Made by a program: the position numbers and the translations under genes
Notes under the pieces: generated by a model
Told to the model about the DNA's origin: nothing
Databases searched by the model: none
The model's input: the letters and a program-made list of their open reading frames with translations, nothing else
Assembly: GCA_016490735.1 (NCBI GenBank)
Contig: JAEMWC010000950.1
Span: 97,501 to 161,500 of the forward strand
DNA: 64,000 nucleotides
Direction: 5' to 3'
From: Pachyseris speciosa
Taxonomy: Eukaryota; Cnidaria; Anthozoa; Scleractinia; Pachyseridae
Shown here: one piece after another, positions 10,892 through 21,346 of the stretch
How positions within the stretch are numbered: the first letter of the stretch is position 1
How the letters are laid out: the number at the start of each line of letters is the position of its first letter

Positions 10892-11159
10892 CTATTGACC
10901 TGATTGGTCACCAGGAACAGTGGATACCAAGGCCACACTCACCGAGTGTGTCACCAAAATATGATTATGTTCCCTGCTAGTACAGGCCTCTCTTCGTTGT
11001 ATTCAGCGTGCGGGAGAAAAGAGACCTCTGCCAGGGGTCAAAACGGTCTGTGTTGAGTACGCGCAGCGGTTTCTTAGCAACCGAACCATCATGTGATGCT
11101 TTTAGCACATGATCGAGACTTTATTTAAAAACGGAATATCATCAGTTGAGTCTTTACAA

Positions 11160-11404
11160 GTTAAAAACAAAGACTATTTACAACTGCCTTACATGATTGC
11201 AAGATTTTTATGTATGTAATACATTTATTTTATGTGTGTATATAGAATTTTAGGTATGTAAATATATTTTCTCTTCTAAGTTCTCTTCTCTTCTCCTTTC
11301 AGGCTACTCTGAAATTCGAGGTTAAATAAAGTTCATGTATGCATGTATGTATGTATGTATGTATGTATGTATGTATGTATGTATGTATGTATGTATGTAT
11401 GTAT
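11160..11404 (+). repeat. LINE-type 3' end with (TATG)n tail
   Basis: AT-rich sequence ends with AATAAAG followed by about 16 TATG repeats (11339-11404). A polyadenylation-like signal followed by a short tandem tail is characteristic of CR1/L2-type LINE or SINE 3' ends. A reverse-oriented example lies at about 29776. No RT sequence is present here. The tail forms the flank of the LTR that follows. Confidence 0.5.
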
Positions 11405-11644
11405 TGCCGTGTGGGAATCCGATATGTTGGATACCTTCTTCAGATTGATCAACAGATTCGACATTTTTAAGCTAACGGGCAAGTTATTGTGGTGTTTACG
11501 CTTCAATAAACACTCGAAAAGTCCTTCTTTGAACGCAACTGTATTTACTGAACGGGCATGATGGCAAGATACAAAAAGAGCGCTGTCTCTCGTAGACCGC
11601 GTGGGTCATTTACCTAAATGATTGACAGGTCTGTAAATACAACA
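11400..11644 (-). mobile_element. 3' LTR of broken Ty3/gypsy element
   Basis: On the minus strand the LTR starts TGTTGTATTTACAGACC and ends GGCAATACA (TG...CA). Immediately upstream in element orientation (complement of 11645-11660) is a polypurine tract (AAGAAGGGGAGAGA), the normal primer for plus-strand DNA synthesis. An AATAAA-type signal (complement TTTATTGAAG) lies inside. No partner LTR is present near 17.4 kb, so the element is 5'-truncated or its other end was replaced. Confidence 0.65.
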
Positions 11645-12253
11645 TCTCTCCCCTTCTTGATGATGAACTATCAGTTACAGTTAAATGACAAAAACTAGAA
11701 CAATGTCACAGAGTCACAAGTTCATTGCATACTATCAGTGTCTAGTTCTCGTGGACGAGTACAACGTATTCGGCAAGTCTTGCAGGAGGCTTTCTCTGCC
11801 TTTGTGACCGTCGCAGGCCTGCAAAAGGACTTGGGGACCTAGGAACTCTGTCCAATGCCGCAACTTCCTGTGGTTCGGGGTTTGATGATACATCTTCTTA
11901 TACCTCTTCGTTAGGTTTTCTAGCATGCTTGATGTGACTGGGGACGACTTTGAACATCGATGAGTTTCGCGTCACGGTCTTGTGGCTGTCGCTTGCAGTA
12001 ACCATGGATCCCTTTTTCTCTTCAACTACAAGAGGTACTGGACTGAACGGGTACTCAGCTTGTTAGTCTAGGGTTGCTTGATTAAAACTGTATCTCCCAG
12101 CTTGATCTTGCTCTCTCTTACACCTAACGTTTGGTCTGCATACGTCTTCATTTTCTTCTTTTGTTCTGCGTCTCTCTCTGCCGGGTTCCTCTGTGTCTCA
12201 AGAATGGTTTGTTGGCAAGCTGGTGCTGGTGATGCCACTTCTGGTAGAGTAGT

Positions 12254-12730
12254 CTATAGCTTCCTCTGGTTTAGTGCTTCGCATGGTGAGATACCAGTAG
12301 TCGAGTGAGGTGTCGCCCGATACTGCCGTAGAAATTTGTTGAGCCCTTGTTTCCAGTTCTTGTGCTCGATAGTGGCGGTTCTCACGCATTTCTCTAGTGT
12401 TGGCATGAAACGTTCTGCATTGCCATTTGCCCTTGGCCAAAGAGGTGTAATCTTGCGGTTTTGGAAGCCTAAATGCTCAGCAAAGTTCTTGAAATCCAAG
12501 CCGTTGAATGGAGATCCATTGTCGCTCTTCAACACATCAAGAATCCCTTGCCTTGCGAAAATTGCATCGAGCTTTGGAATGGTGGATCTGGCTGAAGTGG
12601 ATGTGACAATTTCCACTTCTGGAAAACGGCTGTATTCGTCAATGACAACCATGAGATAGTCTCCAGAAGAGAGTGGTCCTAGGAAGTCCATCGCCAGTTC
12701 TTTCCATGGAGCGCTTGGTAGTGGTGTCAT
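12254..12730 (-). pseudogene. Gypsy integrase core (fragment)
   Basis: Catalytic integrase core of the gypsy element, which would insert the DNA copy into the genome. The DDE triad is readable: first Asp in ELAMDFLGPL, second in LKSDNGSPF, Glu in NGNAERF. It is out of frame with the RT segment: the linker and end of the zinc-binding region lie in another frame near 12735-12800. The frame stops after CEALNQRKL; the remaining tail (down to about 11700) is riddled with stops. Confidence 0.85.
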
Positions 12731-12796
12731 CTGTAGAGGTTCGAGTCGCTGTGCTTTGGCCGTAGTTGCTGCTTGGCATGGTAGACAGCTGTAATC

Positions 12797-14448
12797 TTAC
12801 TCCTTCAACATCTTGTCTACACCGGGAAACCAGACCTTCTCTCTGATAAGGCACTTTGTCTTTACAATTCCCTGACGTCCAACATGTGCTAGATCTACAG
12901 CTCTATCCTTCAGTGTGTCAGGGACCACGATCCTGTTTCCCCTCAGTATCGTTCCCTTGTGGACCAGAAGCTCGTCCTTCACTTTCCTGTAGTCTTGTAC
13001 TTTGGGGTCTGTCCACTGATCGGTTTCTATGGCCTCGATAAACGCCTGGAGTGAGGAGTCCTTCTCCGTCTCTGGCTTGATTTCTTGCAGTGTCATCGCT
13101 TTTGGTACGGCTCGGCTGCATACATAATAAACATAGTCCTCTGCAATGTTACGCTCTTCGCATTCAGTGGCACTCGGGTGACGACTCATGAAGTCGGCCG
13201 AGTTCTCGGCGTCTTTTCCGGGTCGGTAGATAAGTTCACTGTCGTAGGGCATCAGCCTCAGCTTCCATCTGCCGATGCAGGCTGATGTTGGCTTGTGACT
13301 GTTGAAGATCCCAAGGAGTGGCTTGTGATCCGTAGCGATCGTGAACCTCGAGCCGTACAGGTAAAGATGAAAATTTTCAACAGCCCAGACTACTCCCAGC
13401 ATTTCCCTCTCGGTCTGAGAATATCTGTGCTCAACGTTGCTGAGTGCTCGGCTCACATAGCTGATAACTTTACCGTCTTGTACCAGCAGACATCCAAGTC
13501 CGACGGGGCTTTCGTCGATTATCACTTCAGTCTTGAATCTCAGGTTGAAGCACGACATTACATGATTCTCAGTCAGGGTGTCTTTGAGTTTGTCGAATGC
13601 TTGTTGCTGCTCGTCAGCCCATTGCCATGGCGTCTCCCTTTTGGTTAACAGTCGCAGCGGGGCGGTTATCGTGGCGTAATCTGGGATGTAACAGGAGACG
13701 TACTGAGCCATCCCTAGTAGTGACTTCACCTCACTGACATTCTCTGGTTCGCTCATGTTAGTGATCGCCTTGATCTTGTCTGGGTCTGCCTTGACTCCTT
13801 TCTTGCCGAAGATGTGTCCATAGAACTTGTTCTCACTCATTGAGAAGCTGCATTTGTCCTTGTTCAGGCGCACGTCATGTTGCTGGAGCCGTTCCAGTAC
13901 TCCGCGGAGATTCTCGTCATGCTCCGTTTGAGTTTTCGCGAAGACGATAATATCGTCAGATATGTTCTTGCATCCTAGGAGGCCTATAAGTATTTCCTCG
14001 ATTGCGTTCTGGAAGATCTCGGATGCTGCGTTGATTCCAAACATCAAATGCTTGTATCGCCGAAGACCTACGTGTGTGCTGAATGTGGTGATGTGACGGC
14101 TCGCTGGTGCCAGCTCGAGTTGGTGGTATCCAGAGGAGAGGTCTAACTTGGTGAATACCGTCGCTCCGTTGAGGTCTGCAACTAAATCGTCGATCGTCGG
14201 CATCAAGTGCTTTTCTCGCTTCACAACCTTGTTCGCCTCTCTCATATCCACGCATATTATTACTTGGCCAGAGCTCTTGGGGACTACGACGATGGGGCTT
14301 ACCCAGGGGGTGGGACCTGTCACTGGCTCGATGATGTCTAGTTCTTCTAATCGCTTCAACTCCATCTCGACATCTTTTCTGACATGGAAGGTGACTCGGC
14401 GGCGTGGTTGTTGCTTGGGTTTGACGTAAGGGTCTATGTGAAGCTTGA
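12797..14448 (-). pseudogene. Gypsy reverse transcriptase-RNase H and integrase zinc region
   Basis: The RT palm is recognisable from the KLDLSSGYHQLEL block (motif A, catalytic Asp) and NISDDIIVF (motif C, the DD pair), followed by LLGMAQYVSCYIPDY of the connection region. RNase H follows with EVIIDESPVGLG, where the first catalytic position reads D, EREMLGVVW (Glu) and TIATDHKPL (Asp). The C-terminal part enters the integrase zinc region (DLAHVGRQGIVKTK, WFPGVDKML). The 5' side is broken at 14449 by the nested LINE. It converts element RNA to DNA in intact relatives. Confidence 0.88.
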
Positions 14449-14775
14449 TTACTTTCCCTAAGTCTAAGAAAACAACAAAAACCCTGGATAACAAAAGGCA
14501 TCAGAAGATCAATTAAGATCAAGAATTCACTCTATTATTCTGGTGACAGTAAAACCTACAAAATTTATCGTAACAAAATACTGATGCTCACACGAATAAG
14601 TAAAAGGAATTTTTGCCACAACTATTTCGAAGATAACCTAAGTAACATTAAAAAGACTTGAGAAGGTATAAAGAATCTTTTAGGTCGCAAACGTAAAGCT
14701 ATCAAACATATCACCTCACTTAAACGCCTGGGATCTGATCAAATCTCATACAACTCCTCAGACCTTCCGGACATT

Positions 14776-16280
14776 ATGAATGAGTATTTTTCCTCAATTG
14801 GTCATAACCTAGCTTCCAAAATGCCAAACCCGCAGAAGGAATTTTTTGATTATCTTCCAAAATCACGTAATGCTGATTCTTTCTTTTTCAATCCAGTAAC
14901 ACAAACTGAAATTGAGTCCGAAATTATGAACACGCCATTTAACAAGGCTCATGGATTGTATTCTTTCTCCACTCGCGTCTTGCGATCAGCAAGACATATT
15001 CTTAGCCACCCCCTATCTGTACTAATCAACAAGTCGGTTGAACATGGAATATATCCCACTAAATTAAAGCTTGCTAAAGTAATCCCAATCCACAAAGCCA
15101 ATGACGAATCTGACCCATCCAATTACAGACCCATATCACTACTTTCAGTCTTCAACCCAATCTTTGAAAAAATGATGTACATTCGCTTGAAATCATTTCT
15201 TGAGAAGTTCAGTATTCTCTATGATTCACAGTATGGATTTCGTGAAAAGCGGTCCACTGAACATGCTATTTTGGAAATCACCAATCAGATTCAAACTAAT
15301 ATGGATAGGAAGCTGTACATCTGCGGAATATTTATTGATTTACAAAAAGCTTTTGACACAGTCGACCACTCAATACTTTTAAAGAAACTTGAACATTATG
15401 GTATACGTGGGATTGTGAATGATTGGTTTACTTCCTACCTTACTAGTCGCAAGCAAATAACTGAATTTGGCCCCTCAAATATATCTAAGAAAGCGACAGT
15501 ATTATCTGGAGTTCCCCAAGGATCAGTCCTCTGCTCTTTCTTGTTTATATAAATGATATTTGTAACAGTTGTAACCGAATGAAGTTTTACCTATTCGCAG
15601 ACGATAGGAATCTTTTATATGCAGATAAAAACCTAAAATCCCTGGAATCTACGGTAAACGATGGGCTCTGTAAGCTTTACGACTGGCTAATAGAAAATTG
15701 TCTCTAAACATTAAAAAATCTAATTACGTTATTTTTCGACCAAGACAAAAAAATGTCAAATACGAAGTTAATTTACACATCTTTGGAACGTAAAAGTTAT
15801 GTTAAATATTTAGGCGTGCTTATTGATGAGAGCCTCTCTTGGAAACATCATATTTTACATATAGCCTCTAAAATAAGGACATCGATTGGCATTATTGCTA
15901 GGCTAAGACATTTCGTACCACTAAATTCTTTACAACATATATACAGATCGCTGATTCAACCCTATTTGTTATATGGTATAACAGCGTTGGGCCGAGCAGA
16001 CAAAATCCACAGAAACAAAATCCTAAGTCTTCAGAAACGTGCCCTTCGCCTCATGTTTTTTGGTGATTATAGAGCTCACGCAGTACCCTTCTTCATTTCA
16101 TCCAGTCTACTACCCCTAGATCTTCTTTACTTCAAGTCAGTTGCCGTCTTAATGTATGACGTCTCAAATAACACATCGCCACCTCAAATAAGTAATTTAT
16201 TTAATTACCAACATAATATTCATTCACATAACACAAGATCATCAACAAGAGGCAACTTCTTTCTCGAATACTCTAGATAA
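14776..16280 (+). pseudogene. LINE reverse transcriptase (ORF2 fragment)
   Basis: RT landmarks in order: KVIPIHKANDESDPSNYRPI, YGFREKRSTEHAI, IFIDLQKAFDTVDHSILL (motif A), LSGVPQGSVL (motif B) and FADDRNLL, the F-A-D-D motif C, near 15600. A frame shift occurs at about 15540 and two more before 15753; the thumb and C-terminal part (LGVLIDESLSWKHHI, RSLIQPYLLYG, RALRLMF) is in the 15753-16280 frame. The C-terminal RVWNNL motif is at about 16320. The FADD box and C-terminal layout fit the CR1/jockey group. Confidence 0.87.
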
Positions 16281-16846
16281 GACAAGCAAAACATGTGTTT
16301 TTCAAGAAACGGTGTTAGAGTCTGGAATAACCTATCTAATGAAATCGTCAAATGCCTAAAGTGAAATTTAAACACAACATTCACAATATGCTCCTTCAGA
16401 AACTCTCGGAGGCGAATGAGTATATTGATCTATTGGATTTGAATATGTCTTGAAAACTAAACTCAGTTCATTCTATTAGCTTTCTATCTACATTATCCTT
16501 CCAGCTTCTCATGTAATCTGCCTTTTTTTTCTCCTGAGAATCTTTGTTTTTCCCAAATGTTATTAATACTAGTCAGTATTCAGTATTCACCTTATCTTAA
16601 TGTATTGTACGATAATAATTAATTTTACTTAGTATTGTAATTGTATTGTAATTGTAATTATTCACTTTGTATTTAGTATTCAGCTTATTTTAATGTATTG
16701 TAATGTATTAGTATTGTAATTGTATTGTAATTATTCACTTTGTATTAAGTATTCAGCTTATTTTAATGTATTGTACGATAATAATTAATTCTAGTCAGTA
16801 TTTTCATTGTTGTATTGTTATTGTAATTATTCTACTTAGTGTCAAG

Positions 16847-16889
16847 CCACTGCTCGCTTCGAATAGCTATAGCTAACTGCGAGCAGTGG
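16847..16889 (+). other. LINE 3' hairpin
   Basis: CCACTGCTCGC and GCGAGCAGTGG form a perfect 11-bp stem; the 21-base loop contains the smaller palindrome TAGCTATAGCTA. A 3' stem-loop close to the tail is the usual RT recognition element of CR1/L2-type LINEs (known for the group; role here inferred). Confidence 0.6.
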
Positions 16890-16953
16890 TACATCCTATT
16901 TTGTATTTTCTCAATTTTTCTTAATAAACTTTTTCTTAATAAACTTTTACTTT

Positions 16954-17444
16954 GCCAATTCCTCCAAACAGACTCTCGTATTCTCCGTTCGCGAGGGACT
17001 GAGAACTAGTTTTGTTAGTTTTGACTCGGTTGATGATCTTAAGCACACTTAGCTGTTTAGCAGTGTTGAAACCAAGGTTTCCTGAAGCATCTTTGACGAT
17101 GTACAAGTTTGTTTGGATGCTGTTGGCGTTCGCGGATATTTCTGCCTGGATGGTTCCCAGAAGAGGTAACGGTGTCGGTAATCCAAAGGAAAAAGTTCTG
17201 CGCTTGGTGTTTTCTGGACCTTTTTCCTTGTTCTTGTATAATGCCTGGAAGGTGTTCTCATCGATAAGATCAACTGATGCTCCGGAGTCGACCATCACTT
17301 CCACTTGCTTTCCGTCAATCGTGACTTTGCACATACTCGGGTGGGTTTGTTCTGCAAACGCTGGCAAAATGGTTAAGTTTGCTACATGTGCTGCATTTTC
17401 TGTTCTTCGCGGGGCAGGAGTCTTTGTTAGGGTATATTCCATCA
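16954..17444 (-). pseudogene. Gypsy aspartic protease (fragment)
   Basis: Contains the retropepsin active-site block VEVMVDSGASVDLID with the DSG motif (DTG/DSG family). In intact elements this protease processes Gag-Pol. The frame runs to GGIGKV and is then cut by the LINE target site; the next gypsy residues (GKVIKLHIDP) resume beyond the LINE near 14450. Its N-terminal side runs into the GTTCGATT-motif repeat around 17440, so the first residues of the open frame are not gypsy. Confidence 0.8.
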
Positions 17445-18793
17445 CAGAACCAATAGAACTCAATCGAACATAATCGAACACGTCAACAATCAGAAACACG
17501 AACCAGTTTCATCCGGTCTGAAACAAAGCGTTGCGGTCAAATAAGTTATTTATTGGCTTCTATTTCAAACACGAGTATAATAGAAATCTACTTTGAGGTA
17601 ATGGGACACTTTTAGCGCTAATAGTAACTATTTTGTACACACTGTACACTGTTACGTGCGTCCAGATTCAGTAGCAGTGGTCGTTTTCTAGTTATCTAAG
17701 CGAAGATTTAGCGACGACGGTATAAACCTTTTAAAAATATCCCCGTTCGGTGTTATCCCGAGCGATCTAAAGACAGTTTACATGTTGTACTGAGCCGTTC
17801 AGCTAAACAATAAAGATTTTAGTTCATTGAAATGTGTTAATATCTCTCACACTTGATCCTCTAGTTAAAACTCATCCTTCCAATTCTACTAAGAGTTAAT
17901 GCTTATCAATTTGTATACCATTTTGTTTTTCTACCGAAAAAAATCGAACCAATCGCGTCGATTGAATTCGATTGGGTTCGGTAATCGAACTTAATAGAAC
18001 TCACAAAAAAGCTCCAGTTCCATTATGTTCGATTGCCGAACCAATCGAACTCCAATCGAACGATTGGGTACGATTGGGTTTGATTGGTTTTTGTTTTTTT
18101 GCCGACTTCAACCAACCATCTGTAAGCTTATTTTCCCAACTCAAATGGCTTCCTATTTTCGACCTTATAAAACTAAGAAAACTTGTACCCTTATTCACTA
18201 TCCTTAATAATCCTAATGCTCCTCTTTGTCTTAAACGTACGTAAATTCAATTTCTTGTCTTCGGTTCGTTCAGCTGGTTTGCACACATGAGCTTGCGCTT
18301 TTAATCCTCAAGTTCCCTACCCGCGGTCTAATTCTGGAAAGCGCACATTTGCTTACTCTGCTGCCACCCTTTTCAATTGCCTTGACACTGATCTTAAGCA
18401 AATAGCGTGTGCATCTCCTTCTCCTATTACTCTTTCATCTAGATGAAATAATTTTAAGCATAAACTCCTTATATTATTCATTAAGTTTGCTAGTAATGTT
18501 CTTCATCTTGAACAATTAATGTGTCATGAGTGTCGTTTTTCTCTTTATTGCAACTCTATTCGAAGGTAATTAGTCGTATATCACCTTATATCTATGTTAA
18601 ACCATACCTTTGACTCGTTTTAGTTTCTCTTGTAGTAACTCGTATATTGCTCATTAGGTATTGTTTTATGTGTATTTTGTACCGTTGTGAAGGACGTAAG
18701 TTAGATAACTCATTGGGTTAATTACGTCACCTTCGTTAAATAAAGAATATTGTATTGTATTGTATTGTTCGGTTTCGTTCGATTGACTACGCC
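17436..18793. mobile_element. Repeat with GTTCGATT motif array, interrupted by a LINE end
   Basis: Both ends are dense in AATCGAAC or its complement: at 17448-17480, 17944-18088 and 18769-18788. Removing the LINE fragment at 18095-18768 leaves about 680 bp. The middle (17500-17930) is AT-rich and without a gene. The design, many copies of one short motif in both orientations near the ends, matches other short elements in the window. No exact target duplication was identified. It abuts and truncates the gypsy protease. Confidence 0.5.
18095..18768 (+). mobile_element. CR1-like LINE 3' fragment
   Basis: The translation starts QLKWLPIFDLIKLRKLVPLF and LNNPNAPLCL, the C-terminal region that follows RT in CR1/jockey-like LINEs, then continues in shifted frames. 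The 3' end is AATAAAGA followed by ATTGT repeats, a LINE-type tail. It is 5'-truncated and sits inside the GTTCGATT-motif repeat. Confidence 0.7.
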
Positions 18794-19144
18794 GGGTGTT
18801 TATTTAGCGCGATAAGTGTCACATAACAGAGAACGTGCGTTTAAACTCGTGGGATATGCAGATATACCATTGTTTTGAAAATACTCGCGATACGATGTTC
18901 TGTTATCTCGAATTACCCAGTTTTGAAATCACATAAATGGTGGATTCGGAAAACCCCCATATCTATGAAAGTCATTGCTTAATGAACAAATCTAGTAAAT
19001 AATATGTTTTGTATTAAGTCCGAAATAAATGTTCCTTACCTGGATCGATAACAATTTAGATCTTTGATTTAAATTTTCCGGAGGCTAAACACTATCACAT
19101 TCTGATTAAACTTAAGTCATCGTTGGCACCATAAAACTGATCTT
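18794..19144. other. No gene seen
   Basis: AT-rich spacer without open frames of note, splice signals or repeats matching elsewhere in the window. Confidence 0.4.
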
Positions 19145-19268
19145 TAGACATTTGCGAACTGACTATCGGACGTTGGCGAACTGACTTTTCAGACGTTTGC
19201 GAACCAACCAAAGACGTTTGCGAATCGACCCCAGACGTTTGCGAACTGACCGTTTGCGAAACGACGGG
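19145..19268. repeat. Minisatellite, unit about 20 bp
   Basis: Roughly six degenerate copies of GACGTTTGCGAACTGACC (variants GACGTTGGCGAACTGAC, GACGTTTGCGAACCAACC, GACGTTTGCGAATCGACC). The units are direct repeats with 17-22 bp spacing. No coding or CRISPR character. Confidence 0.75.
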
Positions 19269-19425
19269 TTACCCACTGGGCTTACCTTCCCTGAGACGAG
19301 CTGGGACATTCCTCTTTCGTGATGCGCGTCCAGCCATCATTTGTAATGTGAAGTAAAATATCACTTGACGTTGAAAAGCTTGAAAGCAGTTAAACAGCAC
19401 GAAAAATTTCTCTGAAAGTGACTAA

Positions 19426-19812
19426 GGCCTCCTTTACATGGAGGGAGGAACATCCTTGCACTAGGAAGATCCTAGAAGGGGGATCATCCTAGCGCCATAT
19501 GTTTTCTGTATTCAGTTTGTAAACATGCAAAGGGTTGTAGTTGGCCCTAGCGCAAGGATCTTCCTAATCCTAGGATCATCCTACCTGAGAGGTAGGAAGA
19601 TCCTAGCAACATGTAAACTGCTTTCGCTAGGAAGATCCTAGTAGCAGGGACAAAAACAACAATCTCAACAAACATGGCGGCGGCCGGGCGATCAGCGGCT
19701 AAAGGAAGACAATTGCGTCGCAATTTCTGCATGTAAACCAAACCAAAAGTTGGTTCGCCCTCTAGGATCTTCCTAGTGCTAGGATCTTCCTACCTCTCAG
19801 GTAAACGACCCC
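19426..19812. mobile_element. MITE with CTAGGATC motif array, TAA target duplication
   Basis: A 387-bp element flanked by TAA at 19423-19425 and 19813-19815. Ends: GGCCTCCTTTACATGGAGG on the left and the complement of GGGGTCGTTTACCTGAGAGG on the right. It contains about seven GATCCT/AGGATC sites, mostly within CTAGGATCTTCCTAG palindromes, and CATGTAAAC boxes. Length, TWA-type duplication and motif layout match the elements at 2266-2637 and 6678-7037. PIF/Harbinger-like; no protein encoded. Confidence 0.8.
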
Positions 19813-19980
19813 TAAAGCACGTGTGAATACCGTGAAAATCCACACAGTTTTGAAAATGACGCCTTCTCGTCTTCTTCACCTTTTGATAGGTCCAACTGAC
19901 CACGTGATGCAACTTAGATGCGCGCGCACCAATCTCGTGCCCATGCCTTCACGATGATCCTCGGGTGCACCACAAACAAG

Positions 19981-20676
19981 ATGGCGGAGAGGAAAAAAAG
20001 AAAAAAGAGAGTTCGCTACAAACTATTCTTGCGGCATTCGAACCCGTATGAATTCCCAGCAGCAAGAAGACAGAAAAGAATTAAACGACACCTCCGTAGT
20101 AACGATCGAGCACCCAATGTTTCTCTGAACAGCTATAAGATAGTACACCATCTTCGATTTGAAAATCCGATTTTCAAATCGAAGATGGTGTACTATCTTG
20201 CGACGAGAACGAGTCAGTCATAGTTTGTAATGACCGCAGTTATGAATTAAATGTTACAGCTACCACATTACCTGCATGTAGTGACAACGATGGACAGCAC
20301 TGCATCAACGAACGAGAAGCTCTGGCCACAGACCACAAGGAATCAGGAATCAGGCAACAAACTATGCGAGAGTGCGAGTTAATGACGAGACCTTCATGAT
20401 CTGCTAGCAGTGAATTGAAGCTCACTGCCACAGACCCAACAACTGCGAATCAGAAGTGAAAAAACTTTTCGAATTTGTGACCCAAGCAAAGGGAAACATT
20501 ATGAAGCACTTCTTCTGTTCTTATTGCAAGGCATATTTTGGCAAAGGAACTTGGAATAGTGGTGGGAAAACGGAAGTAAAGGGAACTTGTCAGATTTGTG
20601 GAAAAAAATCTTGCTGAAATTCATGGATTTTACATTGAAGTTCCGATTGTTAAGCGACTGCAAACGTTTTTCGAAG
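19981..20676 (+). pseudogene. Tnp2-like gene, N-terminal exon (damaged)
   Basis: The frame opens at an ATG in the context ACAAGATGGCGGAG and encodes a basic start (MAERKKRKKRVRYKLF), runs into a 63-bp palindrome (20137-20199), then resumes as a Ser/Thr-rich acidic stretch in another frame to a TGA at 20398. The last part encodes MKHFFCSYCKAYF and GTCQICGKK, a C-x2-C...C-x2-C zinc site, then after a frame shift AEIHGFYIEVPIVKRLQTFF and a donor (CGAAG/GTAGGC). Phase matches the exon at 24401. The frame breaks mean it is probably no longer functional. Confidence 0.55.
20137..20199. repeat. Perfect 30-bp-arm palindrome
   Basis: Arms 20137-20166 and 20170-20199 are exact reverse complements (each contains AGTACACCATCTTCGATTTG) with a 3-nt spacer, CCG. 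It sits inside the first exon of the Tnp2-like gene, where it disrupts the frame. A perfect arm in otherwise mutated sequence implies recent origin, for example by template switching. Confidence 0.9.
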
Positions 20677-21346
20677 GTAGGCGTATTTAATTTTTCCTTG
20701 ACATCTACAAGGAATGGTCAATAAGTCAAGTAGGAAAACCAGCTAGTTAGAGTATTCGTTAGACGTTCATTCTTGTAATATTGATGGTCAAAACATAGTG
20801 ATGCTAATGAGAAATGATTTTGCAGCTGTTTTGCTCATGCTTGTAAATAAAGTTGTCTACAAGAGTGTTGTACATTCTGTGACCATTTACTACTTAAAGT
20901 TGTCATAGTTAAATTGGTCTAATGTGCTGTTAGGGTATACTAGGATCAAGAAGTATTTTGAGTTAAGCCTTAGATCAGTATCTTAGCAGATTGCTGTGTA
21001 CATGTAAAATGGATTTATTTCAACATTTATGGTAGAACAATACACTTGTTTAGGTTAGACATGCAAAAAGTCACAAGCGTCAGGTGAAATTAACCTTTGT
21101 GCTGGATGAAGAGTTAGAATAGACCGATCCAAGGTTATCGACGCCATCTTCCAAAGGGTGCAAAACCACTGGGGCGAGCGCGCGGCCAAGCATACTCTGC
21201 ACCGTGAAAAGAAGCTAAAGATCGTCGCTTGCTGTTCTGTGTTTGCTATTTTCCCTTGTTTTATTGATTTTTGAACGTTGAGACTTTTTTTATATTATTC
21301 AAAAGGTATTACTTGTCATACTTGAGTTTTTTCTACGTTTTGGCCG

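Larger units (their letters stand above)
14456..16946 (+). mobile_element. Nested non-LTR retrotransposon (CR1/jockey-like LINE), 5'-truncated
   Basis: Inserted in the gypsy element: TTACTTT is duplicated at 14449-14455 and 16947-16953, and removing the LINE restores the gypsy protease-RT sequence. It encodes a decayed RT (see 14776-16280). The 3' region has about three roughly 85-110 bp tandem units rich in ATTGTA (16560-16830), a stable hairpin (16847-16889) and a terminal TTCTTAATAAAC repeat, a typical LINE tail in place of poly(A). The 5' end is truncated within the endonuclease/RT linker, as usual for target-primed insertion. Confidence 0.85.
11400..17444 (-). mobile_element. Ty3/gypsy retrotransposon, 5'-truncated and interrupted by a LINE
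   Basis: In minus-strand order the segment carries protease (16954-17444), reverse transcriptase-RNase H (12797-14448), integrase (12254-12730), a decayed C-terminal region, a polypurine tract and a 3' LTR. The order PR-RT-RH-IN is that of Ty3/gypsy (Metaviridae). A plus-strand LINE (14456-16946) splits protease from RT. Gag and the 5' LTR are missing; the protease frame is cut near 17444 where a repeat of GTTCGATT motifs begins. Frameshifts between RNase H and integrase and stops below 12254 show it is inactive. Confidence 0.85.

Noticed and set aside
19145..19268. Regular short repeats that could suggest a CRISPR array
   Set aside because: Units abut without unique spacers and the DNA is eukaryotic; a minisatellite explains them.
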